Shown: positions 8,050 to 16,765, counted from the first letter of the stretch. The stretch: DNA of 64,000 nt from an uncultured Lentisphaerota bacterium (GCA_903896925.1 CAITZM010000020.1:62001-126000); one strand, 5' to 3'. The notes: a model not told the origin generated them from the sequence alone. Program-made: numbers and translations.

Positions 8050-8478
8050 ATGAAGACGACATTGGCGAAGGAAAGTGAAGTACAGCGCGTATGGCATGTG
8101 GTTGATGCCGAAGGCCAGCCCGTGGGCCGTTTGGCGGTCAAGCTTGCCAAGCTGCTGCGTGGAAAAGACAAGCCGGCGTTTGCGCCGCACCTTGACTTGG
8201 GCGATTTCGTGGTGGTCCTCAACGCGGCCAAGGTCAAGCTGACCGGCTCGAAGGAAACCAAGAAGACCTACACCAGCTACAGCCTCTACCCGGGCGGCTT
8301 CAAGGTGAAGACCGCGGCGCAGGTCCGCGCCAAGCACCCGGAGTTCCTGATCGAGCACGCCGTGCGCGACATGCTCCCGCGGAACCGCCTGGCCCGCCAA
8401 CTGATCAAGCGCATGAAAATCTATGCGGGCACCGAACACCCGCACGTCGCGCAACAACCGCAAGCGTTCGCCGTCTGA
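8050..8478 (+). CDS. rplM: 50S ribosomal protein L13
   Basis: A 142-residue L13, an early assembly protein of the large subunit. Characteristic segments: WHVVDAEGQPVGRLAVKLAKLLRGKDK, GDFVVVLNAAKVKLTGSKE, YTSYSLYPGG and AVRDMLPRNRLARQ. The start at 8050 (MKTTLAKES) matches the family; the frame is open further upstream but that stretch runs through the promoter. It is the first gene of the standard L13-S9 operon, 19 nt before rpsI. Confidence 0.98.
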   Translation: MKTTLAKESEVQRVWHVVDAEGQPVGRLAVKLAKLLRGKDKPAFAPHLDLGDFVVVLNAAKVKLTGSKETKKTYTSYSLYPGGFKVKTAAQVRAKHPEFLIEHAVRDMLPRNRLARQLIKRMKIYAGTEHPHVAQQPQAFAV

Positions 8479-8497
8479 TTGAAAAGGGAGAATTATC

Positions 8498-8896
8498 GTG
8501 GCCAAATCTACAACCCAACTCGGCGCGACCGGCCGGCGTAAAACCGCCTCGGCCCATGTGCGCATCCAGCCCGGCACGGGCATCACGCTGATCAACAAGC
8601 GGGCATTTACGGAGTATTTCCCGATCGAGACCCAGCGCATGTACATCGAGCAGCCGCTCAAGGCGATCGATGCCATCGGCAAGTTTGACCTGACGGTCTC
8701 GGTCACCGGCGGCGGCCCGAACGGCCAGGCCGGCGCCATGCGCCACGGCATCGCCCGCGCGCTGCTGCTGGTGGATCCGAACTACCGCGGTGCGCTCAAG
8801 AAGGCCGGCTTCCTCACGCGCGATTCGCGCATGAAGGAACGTCTCAAACCCGGTCAACCCGGCGCCCGCAAACGCTTCCAGTTCTCGAAGCGTTGA
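8498..8896 (+). CDS. rpsI: 30S ribosomal protein S9
   Basis: A 132-residue S9, a small-subunit protein whose C-terminal tail reaches the P-site tRNA. It contains [56 protein letters not shown] and the invariant terminal SKR. A ribosome-binding site (AAAGGGAG) precedes the ATG. It follows rplM in the usual pair and ends just before a strong intrinsic terminator. Confidence 0.98.
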   Translation: MAKSTTQLGATGRRKTASAHVRIQPGTGITLINKRAFTEYFPIETQRMYIEQPLKAIDAIGKFDLTVSVTGGGPNGQAGAMRHGIARALLLVDPNYRGALKKAGFLTRDSRMKERLKPGQPGARKRFQFSKR

Positions 8897-8915
8897 TCCT
8901 CGCGCAGGCGACGAG

Positions 8916-8953
8916 CGACCCCGACGGCCCGGCCGGCGGGGTCGTTTTATTTC
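8916..8953 (+). terminator. Rho-independent terminator of rplM-rpsI
   Basis: CGACCCCG (8916-8923) and CGGGGTCG (8937-8944) form an 8-bp stem enclosing a further GC-rich loop (GGCCCGGCC), followed directly by TTTTATTT. Confidence 0.85.
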
Positions 8954-8968
8954 TGGCAGTTGGCAGGG

Positions 8969-8998
8969 CGCGGGGAAACGTGATACGTTCCCCGCGCT
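8969..8998. repeat. Inverted repeat downstream of the rpsI terminator
   Basis: GCGCGGGGAA followed by ACGTGATACG and then TTCCCCGCGC: 10-bp perfect arms with a partly self-complementary loop. It overlaps a degenerate fifth unit (GTTCCC CGCGCT TTGGTT, centre about 8995.5) of the palindrome array that follows. Confidence 0.6.
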
Positions 8999-9018
8999 TT
9001 GGTTTTTCCCGTGCGGAG

Positions 9019-9130
9019 TTTTCCGGGGCCTGGAAATGCGGCCGGCCGCTTTCCCCGGGGCTGGGAACAACAACGGCGGTATTTTCCAGGGCTTGGCAGC
9101 GGTGCGGCGGGGTTTTCAAGGTCGGGAAAC
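9019..9130. repeat. Array of four 31-32-bp-phased palindromes upstream of argJ
   Basis: Units: 9019-9036 TTTTCC GGGGCC TGGAAA; 9050-9067 TTTCC CCGGGGC TGGGAA; 9082-9099 TTTTCC AGGGCT TGGCAG; 9113-9130 TTTTCA AGGTCG GGAAAC. Centres are 9027.5, 9058.5, 9090.5 and 9121.5 (steps 31, 32, 31). Each unit is an imperfect palindrome able to form a short hairpin. The last centre is 22 bp before the argJ ATG. The same family recurs at 63112-63225, 42153-42202, 26474-26523, 23192-23275, 31187-31204, 11229-11246 and 471-520. Confidence 0.75.
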
Positions 9131-9143
9131 AGCAAAGGAATTT

Positions 9144-10349
9144 ATGCCTCAGAACATCAAAGTGCAGGAGACGATCCGGTTGCCGGGCGGGTTTCGCGCG
9201 GCGGGCGAGGCCATCGGCCTCAAGCGGAGCGGGCGGCGCGACATGGCGCTGCTGGTATCCGATCTGCCCGCGGCGGTCGCCGGCGTGTTCACCACCAACC
9301 AGGTCCGGAGCGCGACGGTCAAGCTTGACCGCGAGCGGCTGCGCGGCGGCGTGGCGCGCGCGATCATCATCAACAGCGGCAACGCGAACGCGTGCAACGG
9401 CCCGCAGGGGCTGTGCGATGCCGACCGGATGACGGAACTGACCGGGCTGCTGCTCGGCGTGCCGAAGAAGCAGGTGTTCGTCTGCTCCACCGGCCGGATC
9501 GGCATCGCGATGCCGATGGCGATCATCGAGGAAGGCATCGGCAAGGTCGCGGCGGCGCTGGCGCCGCGCGGCGGCAAGAACGCGGCGACGGCGATCATGA
9601 CGACCGACACGAAGATCAAGCACGCGACGGTCGCACTGCAGATCGACGGCCAGCCGGTGACGCTGACGGGCATGGCCAAGGGCGCGGGCATGATCGAGCC
9701 GAACATGGCGACGATGCTCGCATTCCTGCTGACCGATGCCGCGGTGGACCGCAAGGCGCTGCAGGGCGCGCTCAAGGCGGCGGCGGACCAGAGCTTCAAC
9801 CGCGTCAGCGTGGATGGCGACCGCAGCACGAACGACACGACCCTGCTGCTGGCCAACGGCGCGGCGGGCAACAAGCCGCTCAAGCCGGGGCATCCCGACT
9901 GGGGCACTTTCTGCGCGGCGCTCAACGCCTTGGCGCTCAACCTGGCGATCAAGATGGCGGGCGACGGCGAAGGCGCGACCAAGCTCGTCACCGTGCGTGT
10001 GCTCGGCGCGAAGAGCGATCGCGACGCCGACCTGGCGGCGCGCGCAGTCGCGAACTCGCTGCTGGTCAAGACCTCGTGGGTGGGCGACTACCCGAACTGG
10101 GGCCGGCTGATGGACTCCATCGGCTACTCGCGCGCCAAGGTGGTCGAGGAGCGCGTCGCGATCCATTACAACGACCTGCCGGCGGTCAAGGACGGCGTCT
10201 TCGCCGGCACGCCGCTCAAGCAGTTGGAGAAGATCCAGCACCAGAAGGCGTTCACCATCACCATCAATCTGAATCTCGGCCGCGGCACGGGGGTGATCTA
10301 CACCTGCGACTGCACCGAGGAATATGTGCGCATCAACTACGTGGAGTGA
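9144..10349 (+). CDS. argJ: Bifunctional glutamate N-acetyltransferase / ornithine acetyltransferase
   Basis: A 401-residue ArgJ, which moves the acetyl group from N-acetylornithine to glutamate in the cyclic arginine pathway and may also use acetyl-CoA. The precursor cleaves itself before a threonine; the cleavage motif GMIEPNMATMLAFLL is present, with T190 as the new N-terminal nucleophile of the beta chain. The oxyanion-hole segment VFVCSTGRIG (about 111-120) and SVDGDRSTNDTTLLLANGA are also typical. The start at 9144 is preceded by AAAGGAA; the frame is open further upstream but there it crosses the palindrome array. argB follows after 6 nt. Confidence 0.97.
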   Translation: MPQNIKVQETIRLPGGFRAAGEAIGLKRSGRRDMALLVSDLPAAVAGVFTTNQVRSATVKLDRERLRGGVARAIIINSGNANACNGPQGLCDADRMTELTGLLLGVPKKQVFVCSTGRIGIAMPMAIIEEGIGKVAAALAPRGGKNAATAIMTTDTKIKHATVALQIDGQPVTLTGMAKGAGMIEPNMATMLAFLLTDAAVDRKALQGALKAAADQSFNRVSVDGDRSTNDTTLLLANGAAGNKPLKPGHPDWGTFCAALNALALNLAIKMAGDGEGATKLVTVRVLGAKSDRDADLAARAVANSLLVKTSWVGDYPNWGRLMDSIGYSRAKVVEERVAIHYNDLPAVKDGVFAGTPLKQLEKIQHQKAFTITINLNLGRGTGVIYTCDCTEEYVRINYVE

Positions 10350-10355
10350 GCCGAC

Positions 10356-11228
10356 ATGAAGAAAGTCATAGCGAAGGCGGAAGTGCTGGTCGAGGCGTTG
10401 CCCTACATCCAACGGTTCCGCGGCGAGACCGTGGTCGTGAAGTTCGGCGGCAGCGCGATGGAGGAGAAGGCCTGCGTCGAGAGCGTGCTGCAGGATATTG
10501 CGTTCATGGAATGCGTCGGCCTGCGGCCGGTCGTGGTCCATGGCGGCGGCAAGGCGATCAACGCGCGGATGAAAGAGGCGGGCCTCAAGTCGGTCTTCGT
10601 CCAGGGCCTCCGCGTCACCGACGAGGCCTCGATGCGCATCGTCGAGCAGGTGCTCAACCAGGAGGTCAACCCGGACCTGGTCACCACGCTCGAGCGTTTC
10701 GGCTGCAAGGCGCGTGGGATCCACGGCGAGGACATATTGAAGGTGAAGAAGCACGCGCGCAAGGATGCCGCCACGGGCGAAATGCTCGACTGGTGCTTCG
10801 TGGGCGACGTGACCGAACTGGACGCCGAGCCGATCAAGGCCTACCTGCAGGCGGGCATCACGCCGGTCATCACGCCGCTGGGCCGCGGGCCCGACCGCCA
10901 CATCTACAACATCAACGCCGACGAGGCCGCCGCGGCCATCGCCGAGCGGCTGCAGGCGCGCAAGCTGGTCTTCCTGTCGGACGTGCCGGGCCTGCTCTCG
11001 AAGCTCGATGACCCGACCTCGCTGATCTCGACGCTGCAGATGAGCGAAGTCGAGGATCTGATTGCGCGCGGCGTGATTTCCGGCGGGATGCTGCCAAAGA
11101 TCGGCGGCGCGCTCAAGGCCCTCCAGGCCGGCGTGCGCAAGACCCACATCATCGACGCCGCGCTGCCGCATTCGCTGCTGCTGGAGCTGTTTACGGATAA
11201 GGGCGTCGGCACCGAAATCATCCCCTGA
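10356..11228 (+). CDS. argB: Acetylglutamate kinase
   Basis: A 290-residue amino-acid kinase that phosphorylates N-acetylglutamate, the second step of arginine synthesis. Seen: FRGETVVVKFGGSAME (about residues 19-34) with the catalytic lysine, VVVHGGGKAINARM (about 60-73), the NAG-binding part VQGLRVTDEASM, and GGMLPKIGGALKALQAGVRKTHIIDA near the C-terminus with the ATP-site lysine. It is 6 nt downstream of argJ, so the two are translated together. The N-terminal extension of about 20 residues before the kinase core is the kind found in arginine-sensitive enzymes; feedback inhibition is therefore possible but not proven. Confidence 0.97.
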   Translation: MKKVIAKAEVLVEALPYIQRFRGETVVVKFGGSAMEEKACVESVLQDIAFMECVGLRPVVVHGGGKAINARMKEAGLKSVFVQGLRVTDEASMRIVEQVLNQEVNPDLVTTLERFGCKARGIHGEDILKVKKHARKDAATGEMLDWCFVGDVTELDAEPIKAYLQAGITPVITPLGRGPDRHIYNINADEAAAAIAERLQARKLVFLSDVPGLLSKLDDPTSLISTLQMSEVEDLIARGVISGGMLPKIGGALKALQAGVRKTHIIDAALPHSLLLELFTDKGVGTEIIP

Positions 11229-11246
11229 TTTTACAAGGATTGGAAA
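11229..11246. repeat. Single unit of the phased palindrome family
   Basis: TTTTAC AAGGAT TGGAAA directly after the argB stop codon, in the argB-accB gap. No second unit at 32 bp is seen. Confidence 0.5.
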
Positions 11247-11327
11247 TGGACAGGGCGGGGCGGGATTGGTAGCATCCGCCGCCGTGGCGCCCGATGCGCC
11301 GAAAGCAACATGACCGGAGGAGAGACC

Positions 11328-11801
11328 ATGGATATTGAACAGATCAAGACCGTCATCGAGTTGATGAAGAGCAATGAGCTTTGCGAGTTCGAAATGGAAG
11401 AAGAGGGCTTTCGGATCGCCATCAAGCGGCGCAATGCCTCGGAACCGCAGGTGATCGTCTCGGCGGCCCCCGCGCCGGCGGCCCCGGCGCCTGTGGCGTC
11501 GGCCCCTGTCCCGGCGGCGGCGCCGGTCGCGGCCGCGCCCGTGGGCGAAAACGGCAAGAAACTGGTCGAAATCAAGTCGCCGATCGTCGGCACCTTCTAT
11601 CGCTCGGCCTCGCCGGAGGCCGAGCCGTTCGCCAACATCGGCACGCACGTGGACCTCGAGACCACGGTCTGCATCGTCGAGGCGATGAAGGTGATGAACG
11701 AAATCAAGGCCGAGATCAAGGGCACGATCCGCAAGGTGCTGGTGGAAAACGCCACGCCGGTGCAGTTCGGACAGCCGCTTTTCCTCCTGGAACAGGATTG
11801 A
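11328..11801 (+). CDS. accB: Biotin carboxyl carrier protein of acetyl-CoA carboxylase
   Basis: A 157-residue BCCP. The N-terminal helical part (MDIEQIKTVIELMKSNELCEFEME) is followed by an alanine/proline-rich hinge (residues about 45-72) and the biotinyl domain with IKSPIVGTFYRSASPEAEPF and the biotinylation motif EAMKVMNE, in which K121 carries the biotin. The start at 11328 has a good ribosome-binding site (GGAGGAGA), better than an in-frame ATG six codons upstream. accC follows after 9 nt; together they carry out the first half of malonyl-CoA formation for fatty-acid synthesis. Confidence 0.97.
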   Translation: MDIEQIKTVIELMKSNELCEFEMEEEGFRIAIKRRNASEPQVIVSAAPAPAAPAPVASAPVPAAAPVAAAPVGENGKKLVEIKSPIVGTFYRSASPEAEPFANIGTHVDLETTVCIVEAMKVMNEIKAEIKGTIRKVLVENATPVQFGQPLFLLEQD

Positions 11802-11810
11802 GCACCCACC

Positions 11811-13172
11811 ATGTTTGACAGGATACTCATTGCCAATCGCGGCGAGATCGCGGTCCGCATCATCCGTACGTGCAAGGAGATGGGGGTCAAGACCGTCGCC
11901 GTGTATTCCCAGGCCGACGAGACGAGCCTGCACGTCCAGCTGGCCGACGAGGCGATCTGCATCGGGCCGGCCGCCTCGAAGGACAGCTACCTGAAGATCG
12001 CCAACATCATCAGCGCGGCGGAAGTCGCCGACGTGGATGCGATCCATCCGGGTTACGGCTTCCTCTCCGAGAACGCGCATTTCGCCGAGATCTGCAAGAA
12101 CTGCAACATCGTGTTCATCGGCCCCTCGGCGGAAAACATCCGCATGATGGGCGACAAGAACGTGGCGCGGCAGACCATGCGCAAGGCCGGCGTGCCGGTG
12201 ACGCCGGGCAGCGACATCGTCCAGAACAAGGAAGAGGCGCTCAAGGTGGCCGAGAAGCTCGGCTACCCGGTGCTGATCAAGGCCGTCGCCGGCGGCGGCG
12301 GCAAGGGCATGCGCGTGGCGCGCAACGACGTCAGCCTCGTGCAGGGCTTCATGACCGCCAGCAACGAGGCTGAGCGCGCGTTCAACAACGCGGCGGTCTA
12401 CATCGAGAAGTACATCGAGAGCGCACGGCACATCGAGGTGCAGATCATGGCGGACCACCACCGCAACGTGATCCACCTGGGCGAGCGCGACTGTTCGCTC
12501 CAGCGCCGGCACCAGAAGCTCGTCGAGGAATCGCCGAGCCCCGGGCTGACGCCCGACCAGCGCAAGAAGATCCATCGCGCCGCGCTCAAGGCCGCCGAGT
12601 CGGTCGGCTACCGCAACGCGGGCACGATCGAGTTCCTCTTCGACCAGAAGAGCGGCAACTTCTATTTCATGGAGATGAATACGCGCATCCAGGTGGAGCA
12701 CCCGGTGACGGAAGAGGTCACCGGCACCGACCTGATCCGCGAGCAGCTCCGCGTGGCGTCGGGCGAGAAGCTGTCGCTGCGCGAGAGCGATGTGAAGTTC
12801 AACGGCCACTCCATCGAGTTCCGTATCAACGCCGAGAACCCGCTGAAGAACTTCACGCCGAGCCCCGGCCTGGTGAAGGCCGTGCATTTCCCGGGCGGCC
12901 CCGGCGTGCGCGTGGACTCGCACGTCTACAGCGGCTACGACATCTCGCCCTACTACGACAGCATGATCGGCAAGCTGATCGTCCACGCGCCCACGCGGCC
13001 GGAGGCGATCGCGCGCATGGCGCGGGCGCTGGGCGAGTTCTCGATCGACGGCGTCTCGACCACCGTGCCGCTCGGGCAGTCGGTGCTCAGCGACGCGCGC
13101 TTCGGGCGCGGCGAATACAACACGCAGTTCCTCGAGAACTACATGAAGGAAGTCTTTCTGCTGAACGCCTGA
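11811..13172 (+). CDS. accC: Acetyl-CoA carboxylase, biotin carboxylase subunit
   Basis: A 453-residue ATP-grasp enzyme that carboxylates the biotin of BCCP with ATP and bicarbonate. It begins [25 protein letters not shown] and shows [14 protein letters not shown] (about 81-94), the glycine-rich ATP loop [14 protein letters not shown] (about 160-173), [23 protein letters not shown] (about 222-244) and the metal/active-site segment [21 protein letters not shown]. Full length and intact. It follows accB in the standard accBC pair; the carboxyltransferase genes are not in the window. Confidence 0.98.
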   Translation: MFDRILIANRGEIAVRIIRTCKEMGVKTVAVYSQADETSLHVQLADEAICIGPAASKDSYLKIANIISAAEVADVDAIHPGYGFLSENAHFAEICKNCNIVFIGPSAENIRMMGDKNVARQTMRKAGVPVTPGSDIVQNKEEALKVAEKLGYPVLIKAVAGGGGKGMRVARNDVSLVQGFMTASNEAERAFNNAAVYIEKYIESARHIEVQIMADHHRNVIHLGERDCSLQRRHQKLVEESPSPGLTPDQRKKIHRAALKAAESVGYRNAGTIEFLFDQKSGNFYFMEMNTRIQVEHPVTEEVTGTDLIREQLRVASGEKLSLRESDVKFNGHSIEFRINAENPLKNFTPSPGLVKAVHFPGGPGVRVDSHVYSGYDISPYYDSMIGKLIVHAPTRPEAIARMARALGEFSIDGVSTTVPLGQSVLSDARFGRGEYNTQFLENYMKEVFLLNA

Positions 13173-13180
13173 GGCGGACC

Positions 13181-13588
13181 ATGGGCAATGACATGCATAC
13201 GGCGGGCGAGCGGGGCGGCGAACTGGGCGCGGTGCAGGTGCATCACGATGCCATCGCCGCCATCGCGCGCATCGCGGCCTTGAAGGTGGCCGGCGTGGTG
13301 GATACCGGCGGCTCGTTCGTCGACGGCATCGTCGGCATGATCGGCAAGAAGGGCGGCACGCACGGGATCCGCGTCGAGGTGGCGGGCAACGACGTGACGC
13401 TGGAGCTGCAGGTGATCATCGAGTTCGGCGCCACCATCGCCCAGCTGGCGTGGCAGGTGCAGCACGAGGTGCGCCAGGCGGTGCAGCAGATGACGGGCAA
13501 GCGCGTGCAGCGCGTGGATGTGATCGTGCAGGGCGTGCAACCGCCGCGGGCGCCGACGCCCGGGGCACCGGAGGATTTTGCGGTATGA
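13181..13588 (+). CDS. Asp23/Gls24 family envelope stress protein
   Basis: A 135-residue protein of the Asp23 family: a short conserved core from VHHDAIAAIARIAALKVAGVVDTGG (in two parts, residues about 19-43), then GTHGIRVEVAGNDVTLELQVIIEFGATIAQLAWQVQHEV, ending with a basic stretch and a proline-rich tail. Members in Firmicutes form a membrane-associated layer and are tied to cell-wall homeostasis and, through linkage with acc and nus genes, to growth functions. Here it follows accC after 8 nt and overlaps an AmaP-like membrane protein (ATGA), its usual anchor. The pair outside Firmicutes is conserved but little studied. Confidence 0.85.
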   Translation: MGNDMHTAGERGGELGAVQVHHDAIAAIARIAALKVAGVVDTGGSFVDGIVGMIGKKGGTHGIRVEVAGNDVTLELQVIIEFGATIAQLAWQVQHEVRQAVQQMTGKRVQRVDVIVQGVQPPRAPTPGAPEDFAV

Positions 13589-14148
13589 AACCCTTGCATC
13601 GGGTGATCGGCGTCGTCCTGTTCATTCTCGCCTCGGTGGCCGCGGCGTTCTTCGTCTATGCGGCCCTGTCCTCCAACCTGTGGGGCGACACGTTCCAGGC
13701 CCTGGGCGCGAACCGGTTTGCGGCGCTGGCCGCCGGGCTGATCGTGTTCCTGCTCGTGCTGCTCTACTCCTATACCGGCACCCACCGCGCCGACTACGAG
13801 CGTTACATCTCGTTCGAGGGCGAGGGCGGCAGCGTCCGCATCAGCCGCCACGCGGTCCGCGATTTCCTCGCGGGCCTCGCCGCGGAATTCTCCACCATCG
13901 AGAAGCTCGACCCCGAGTTCACGATGCGGCGCGAGAACATGGACGTGGAGCTCAACGTCACCGTGCGGCCCGGCTGCCACATCCCGGAGCTGTCCCGCAT
14001 GCTGCAGGAGCGCGTCCGCACGACCCTGCGCGTCAGCCTGGGCATCACGCAGGTCGGCAAGGTGGATGTGCTCGTCCAGGAGATCGCCGGTGTCCCGGGC
14101 GCCCGCCGCGACGAGCCCGAGGCCGAGTTTAGCGGGGACATGACCTGA
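13585..14148 (+). CDS. amaP: AmaP-like membrane anchor for the Asp23 protein
   Basis: A 187-residue protein with two N-terminal membrane helices (HRVIGVVLFILASVAAAFFVY, about residues 5-25, and FAALAAGLIVFLLVLLYSY, about 48-66) and a cytoplasmic domain with beta-rich Asp23-like elements (GGSVRISRHAVRDFLAGLA, MDVELNVTVRPGCHIPEL). This matches the alkaline-shock response membrane anchor AmaP that recruits Asp23. The start at 13585 overlaps the Asp23 stop; a longer reading upstream is only the shadow of the preceding gene. The stop overlaps the start of gmhA by one nucleotide. Confidence 0.75.
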   Translation: MKPLHRVIGVVLFILASVAAAFFVYAALSSNLWGDTFQALGANRFAALAAGLIVFLLVLLYSYTGTHRADYERYISFEGEGGSVRISRHAVRDFLAGLAAEFSTIEKLDPEFTMRRENMDVELNVTVRPGCHIPELSRMLQERVRTTLRVSLGITQVGKVDVLVQEIAGVPGARRDEPEAEFSGDMT

Positions 14149-14711
14149 TGAACCTGAACCAGATCGAAGCCGACTACCGCGCCGTCGCCGACAGCATCTT
14201 TGGCGACCTGCGCCCGGAGATCGAGGCCGCGGCCGACGACCTGGTCGCCGCCGTCCGTGGCGGCCACAAGGTGCTCTTCTGCGGCAACGGCGGCAGCGCC
14301 GCCGATGCGCAGCATTTCGCCGGCGAATTCGTCAACCGCTTTCTGCTCGAGCGCCGGCCCTATGCCGGACTGGCGCTGAGCACCGACACGTCCGTGCTCA
14401 CCGCCATCGGTAACGACTACGGATACGAGCAGGTGTTCGAGAAGCAGATCCTCGCGCTCGGGCAGCCCGGCGACGTGCTCGTGGCCATCTCCACCAGCGG
14501 CAACGCGCCGAACGTCTGCCGGGCCGTGCGCGTGGCCAAGGCCGCAGGCCTGCGTACGATCGGCATGACCGGCGGCAAGGGCGGGAAGCTCGCCGACCTG
14601 GCCGACCGCGTCCTCTCGATCGCCTGCACGCCCAGCACGCCGCGCATCCAGGAAGGCCACCAGCTGATGATGCACATCATGTGCGAACGCGTGGAAGAGA
14701 TTCTGCGCTGA
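14148..14711 (+). CDS. gmhA: D-sedoheptulose-7-phosphate isomerase
   Basis: A 187-residue SIS-domain isomerase that makes heptose 7-phosphate, the entry to lipopolysaccharide-core heptose. Landmarks: KVLFCGNGGSAADAQHFAGEFVNRF (around residues 42-66, in the phosphate-binding region), ALSTDTSVLTAIGNDYGYEQVFEKQ, VAISTSGNAPNV and the metal-site segment EGHQLMMHIMCERVE. It overlaps the preceding gene by one nucleotide and precedes a PfkB sugar kinase. A gene for heptose-7-phosphate kinase (HldE) would be expected nearby in LPS producers; the adjacent PfkB kinase might serve a related role but is not clearly HldE. Confidence 0.93.
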   Translation: MNLNQIEADYRAVADSIFGDLRPEIEAAADDLVAAVRGGHKVLFCGNGGSAADAQHFAGEFVNRFLLERRPYAGLALSTDTSVLTAIGNDYGYEQVFEKQILALGQPGDVLVAISTSGNAPNVCRAVRVAKAAGLRTIGMTGGKGGKLADLADRVLSIACTPSTPRIQEGHQLMMHIMCERVEEILR

Positions 14712-14728
14712 AACCCAAGGAGTCCGCC

Positions 14729-15652
14729 ATGCCCCGTTCCCGTCCCGCCCCCCTCCAGTTGGTCATCGTCGGCTCGGTCGGCCTTGACACCATCGCGACC
14801 CCGACCGCGCGCCACGCCGATGTCCTCGGCGGGTCGGCCAGCTACGCCTGCGCCGCGGCGTCGTTCTTCACGCCCACCGGCATGGTCGGCGTCGTCGGCA
14901 GCGACTTCGGCAAGGACTACCTCGACATCTACCGCGGCTTCGGCTTCGACCTCGCCGGACTGCAGGTCCGCGAGGGCCGCACCTTCCGCTGGTCCGGCGT
15001 CTACGAGGACAACATGGACAACCGCCGGACGCTCAGCACGGAGCTGAACGTCTTCGCCGAGTTCCAGCCCGAGCTGCCCGAAAACTACCGCAAGGCGCCG
15101 TTCCTGTTCCTGGCCAACATCGCGCCCGCGCTCCAGCTGACCGTGCTCAAGCAGATCCGCAAGCCGCGCTTCGTCGTCGCCGACACGATGGACCTCTGGA
15201 TCAACGTCGCGCTTGCGGACCTCAAGAAGGTCATCCGGCGGGTGGACCTGCTGACGCTCAACGAGTCCGAGGCCCGCCATCTGACCGGCGAACGCATGCT
15301 GATCAAGGCCGCGCGCAAGCTGCTCGGCTGGGGGCCCAAGTACATCCTCATCAAAAAGGGCGAGCACGGCGCGGTCCTCTTCTCCAAGCGCGGCACGTTC
15401 CTGATGCCGGCCTATCCGCTGGAAGAGGTCAACGACCCGACCGGCGCGGGCGACACCTTCGCCGGCGGCTTCATCGGCCAGCTCGCCGCGGGCGGCAAGG
15501 TCACGGAAGAAGCCCTGCGGCGCGCGATGCTGGTCGGGAGCGTCATCGCCTCGTTCAACGTCGAAGCCTTCAGCCTCAACCGCCTCCGCAAGCTCACGCG
15601 CCGCGACTTCACCCGCCGCATCGGCGAGTTCAAGAAAATGCTGCGGATCTGA
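14729..15652 (+). CDS. PfkB-family carbohydrate kinase
   Basis: A 307-residue ribokinase-type sugar kinase. It shows the N-terminal glycine pair in DVLGGSASYACAA, the segment LLTLNESEARHLTGE (about 174-188), and the PfkB C-terminal signature DPTGAGDTFAGGF with the catalytic base D242. An insertion near VYEDNMDNRRTLSTELNVFAEF resembles the group of PfkB proteins annotated as sugar or nucleoside kinases of unknown specificity. The start at 14729 has an upstream AAGGAG. It lies between gmhA and alr, 3 nt before alr, so a role in surface-sugar metabolism is likely but the substrate is not readable. Confidence 0.88.
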   Translation: MPRSRPAPLQLVIVGSVGLDTIATPTARHADVLGGSASYACAAASFFTPTGMVGVVGSDFGKDYLDIYRGFGFDLAGLQVREGRTFRWSGVYEDNMDNRRTLSTELNVFAEFQPELPENYRKAPFLFLANIAPALQLTVLKQIRKPRFVVADTMDLWINVALADLKKVIRRVDLLTLNESEARHLTGERMLIKAARKLLGWGPKYILIKKGEHGAVLFSKRGTFLMPAYPLEEVNDPTGAGDTFAGGFIGQLAAGGKVTEEALRRAMLVGSVIASFNVEAFSLNRLRKLTRRDFTRRIGEFKKMLRI

Positions 15653-15655
15653 CCC

Positions 15656-16765
15656 ATGAATCACAGCTGGGTCGAAGTGGATCTCGGGGCGTTGCAGGAC
15701 AACCTCCGCTTGTTGCGGCAGCGCCTCGGTGAGCAGGTCGGGCTGATGCCCGTGCTCAAGGCCAACGCCTATGGCCACGGCGCGCTCGAGGTCGGCCGCC
15801 GCGCGCAGCAGACGGGCACCCACTGGTTCGTCACCGCCCACCTGCAGGAGGCGCTCGGCCTCAAGCCGGCCGTGGATGGTGCCAGGATCCTGGTGATGGG
15901 CGTCGTCGAGCCGACCGCGGTCGAGCTGCTGGTCGCGCAGAACATCATCCCGATCGTCACCAGCGAGGAGCACGCCGTCGCGCTCAACGCCGAGGCCGGG
16001 GCGCACGGCCTGCGCCTGCCCGTCCACGTCAAGCTCGACACCGGCATGGGCCGGCTTGGCTTCACCTGGCTCGAGGCCGATGCGGTCCTGCCGCGCATTT
16101 GCGCCTTGCCGAACCTCGACATCCAGGGCGTGTGCAGCCATTTTGCCGCCGTGGATCCCGACGATCCCGCGCGCGCCGGCGTCCAGCTGGAGCGCTTCGG
16201 CCACGGCCGCGCCCTGCTTGAACAGCTCCTCGGACGCCGCCTCTTCGCCCACATGTCCAGCAGCCGCGCGTTTTTGCACCTGCCGGAGGGCCTCTTCGAC
16301 GCCGTCCGCATCGGCATCCTGCTCTACGGCTACGGCGCCGGCGCCTTTCAGGACGAATTGCCGCTCCGGCCCGTGTTGCAATGGAAGACCCGCGTCATCC
16401 AGGTCAAGAGCGTTCCCGCCGGTTTTCCCGTCGGTTACTACGGCAGCTGGCACAGCAGCGAGCCGACCGACATCGCCACCATCGCGCTCGGCTACGACGA
16501 TGGCTACCTGCGCGCCTTGAGCAACAAGGGGCACGTGTTGATCCGCGGTGCGCGCCGTCCGGTCGTCGGCCGCGTCAGCATGAACTGGATCACCGTGGAC
16601 TGCGGCCCGGGCAGCGGCATCAGGGTGGGGGACGAGGTGGTCCTGCTCGGCCGGCAGGAGGCCGCGGAAATATGGGCGGACGAACTCGCCGGCCTGTGCG
16701 GCACGATCGCCTACGAAATTCTCACCTGCATCCACCCGCACCTCGAGCGCCGCTACATCGGCTGA
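15656..16765 (+). CDS. alr: Alanine racemase
   Basis: A 369-residue fold-type III PLP enzyme that makes D-alanine for peptidoglycan. The PLP lysine is K35 in LMPVLKANAYGHGA. Further landmarks are VKLDTGMGRLGF, AHMSSSRAFLHLPE, SVPAGFPVGYYGSW and the second active-site tyrosine region ATIALGYDDGYLRALSNKG, then RVSMNWITVD. Length is normal. It ends the plus-strand run that began at argJ, and follows the PfkB gene after only 3 nt. Confidence 0.96.
   Translation: MNHSWVEVDLGALQDNLRLLRQRLGEQVGLMPVLKANAYGHGALEVGRRAQQTGTHWFVTAHLQEALGLKPAVDGARILVMGVVEPTAVELLVAQNIIPIVTSEEHAVALNAEAGAHGLRLPVHVKLDTGMGRLGFTWLEADAVLPRICALPNLDIQGVCSHFAAVDPDDPARAGVQLERFGHGRALLEQLLGRRLFAHMSSSRAFLHLPEGLFDAVRIGILLYGYGAGAFQDELPLRPVLQWKTRVIQVKSVPAGFPVGYYGSWHSSEPTDIATIALGYDDGYLRALSNKGHVLIRGARRPVVGRVSMNWITVDCGPGSGIRVGDEVVLLGRQEAAEIWADELAGLCGTIAYEILTCIHPHLERRYIG

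Noticed and set aside
8844..12986. Very long minus-strand open frame (about 1380 codons) opposite rpsI-argJ-argB-accB-accC
   Set aside because: It is an antisense shadow of strongly supported genes in GC-rich DNA; the composition (runs of H, D, R, A, L) and lack of any domain resemblance show it is not real.
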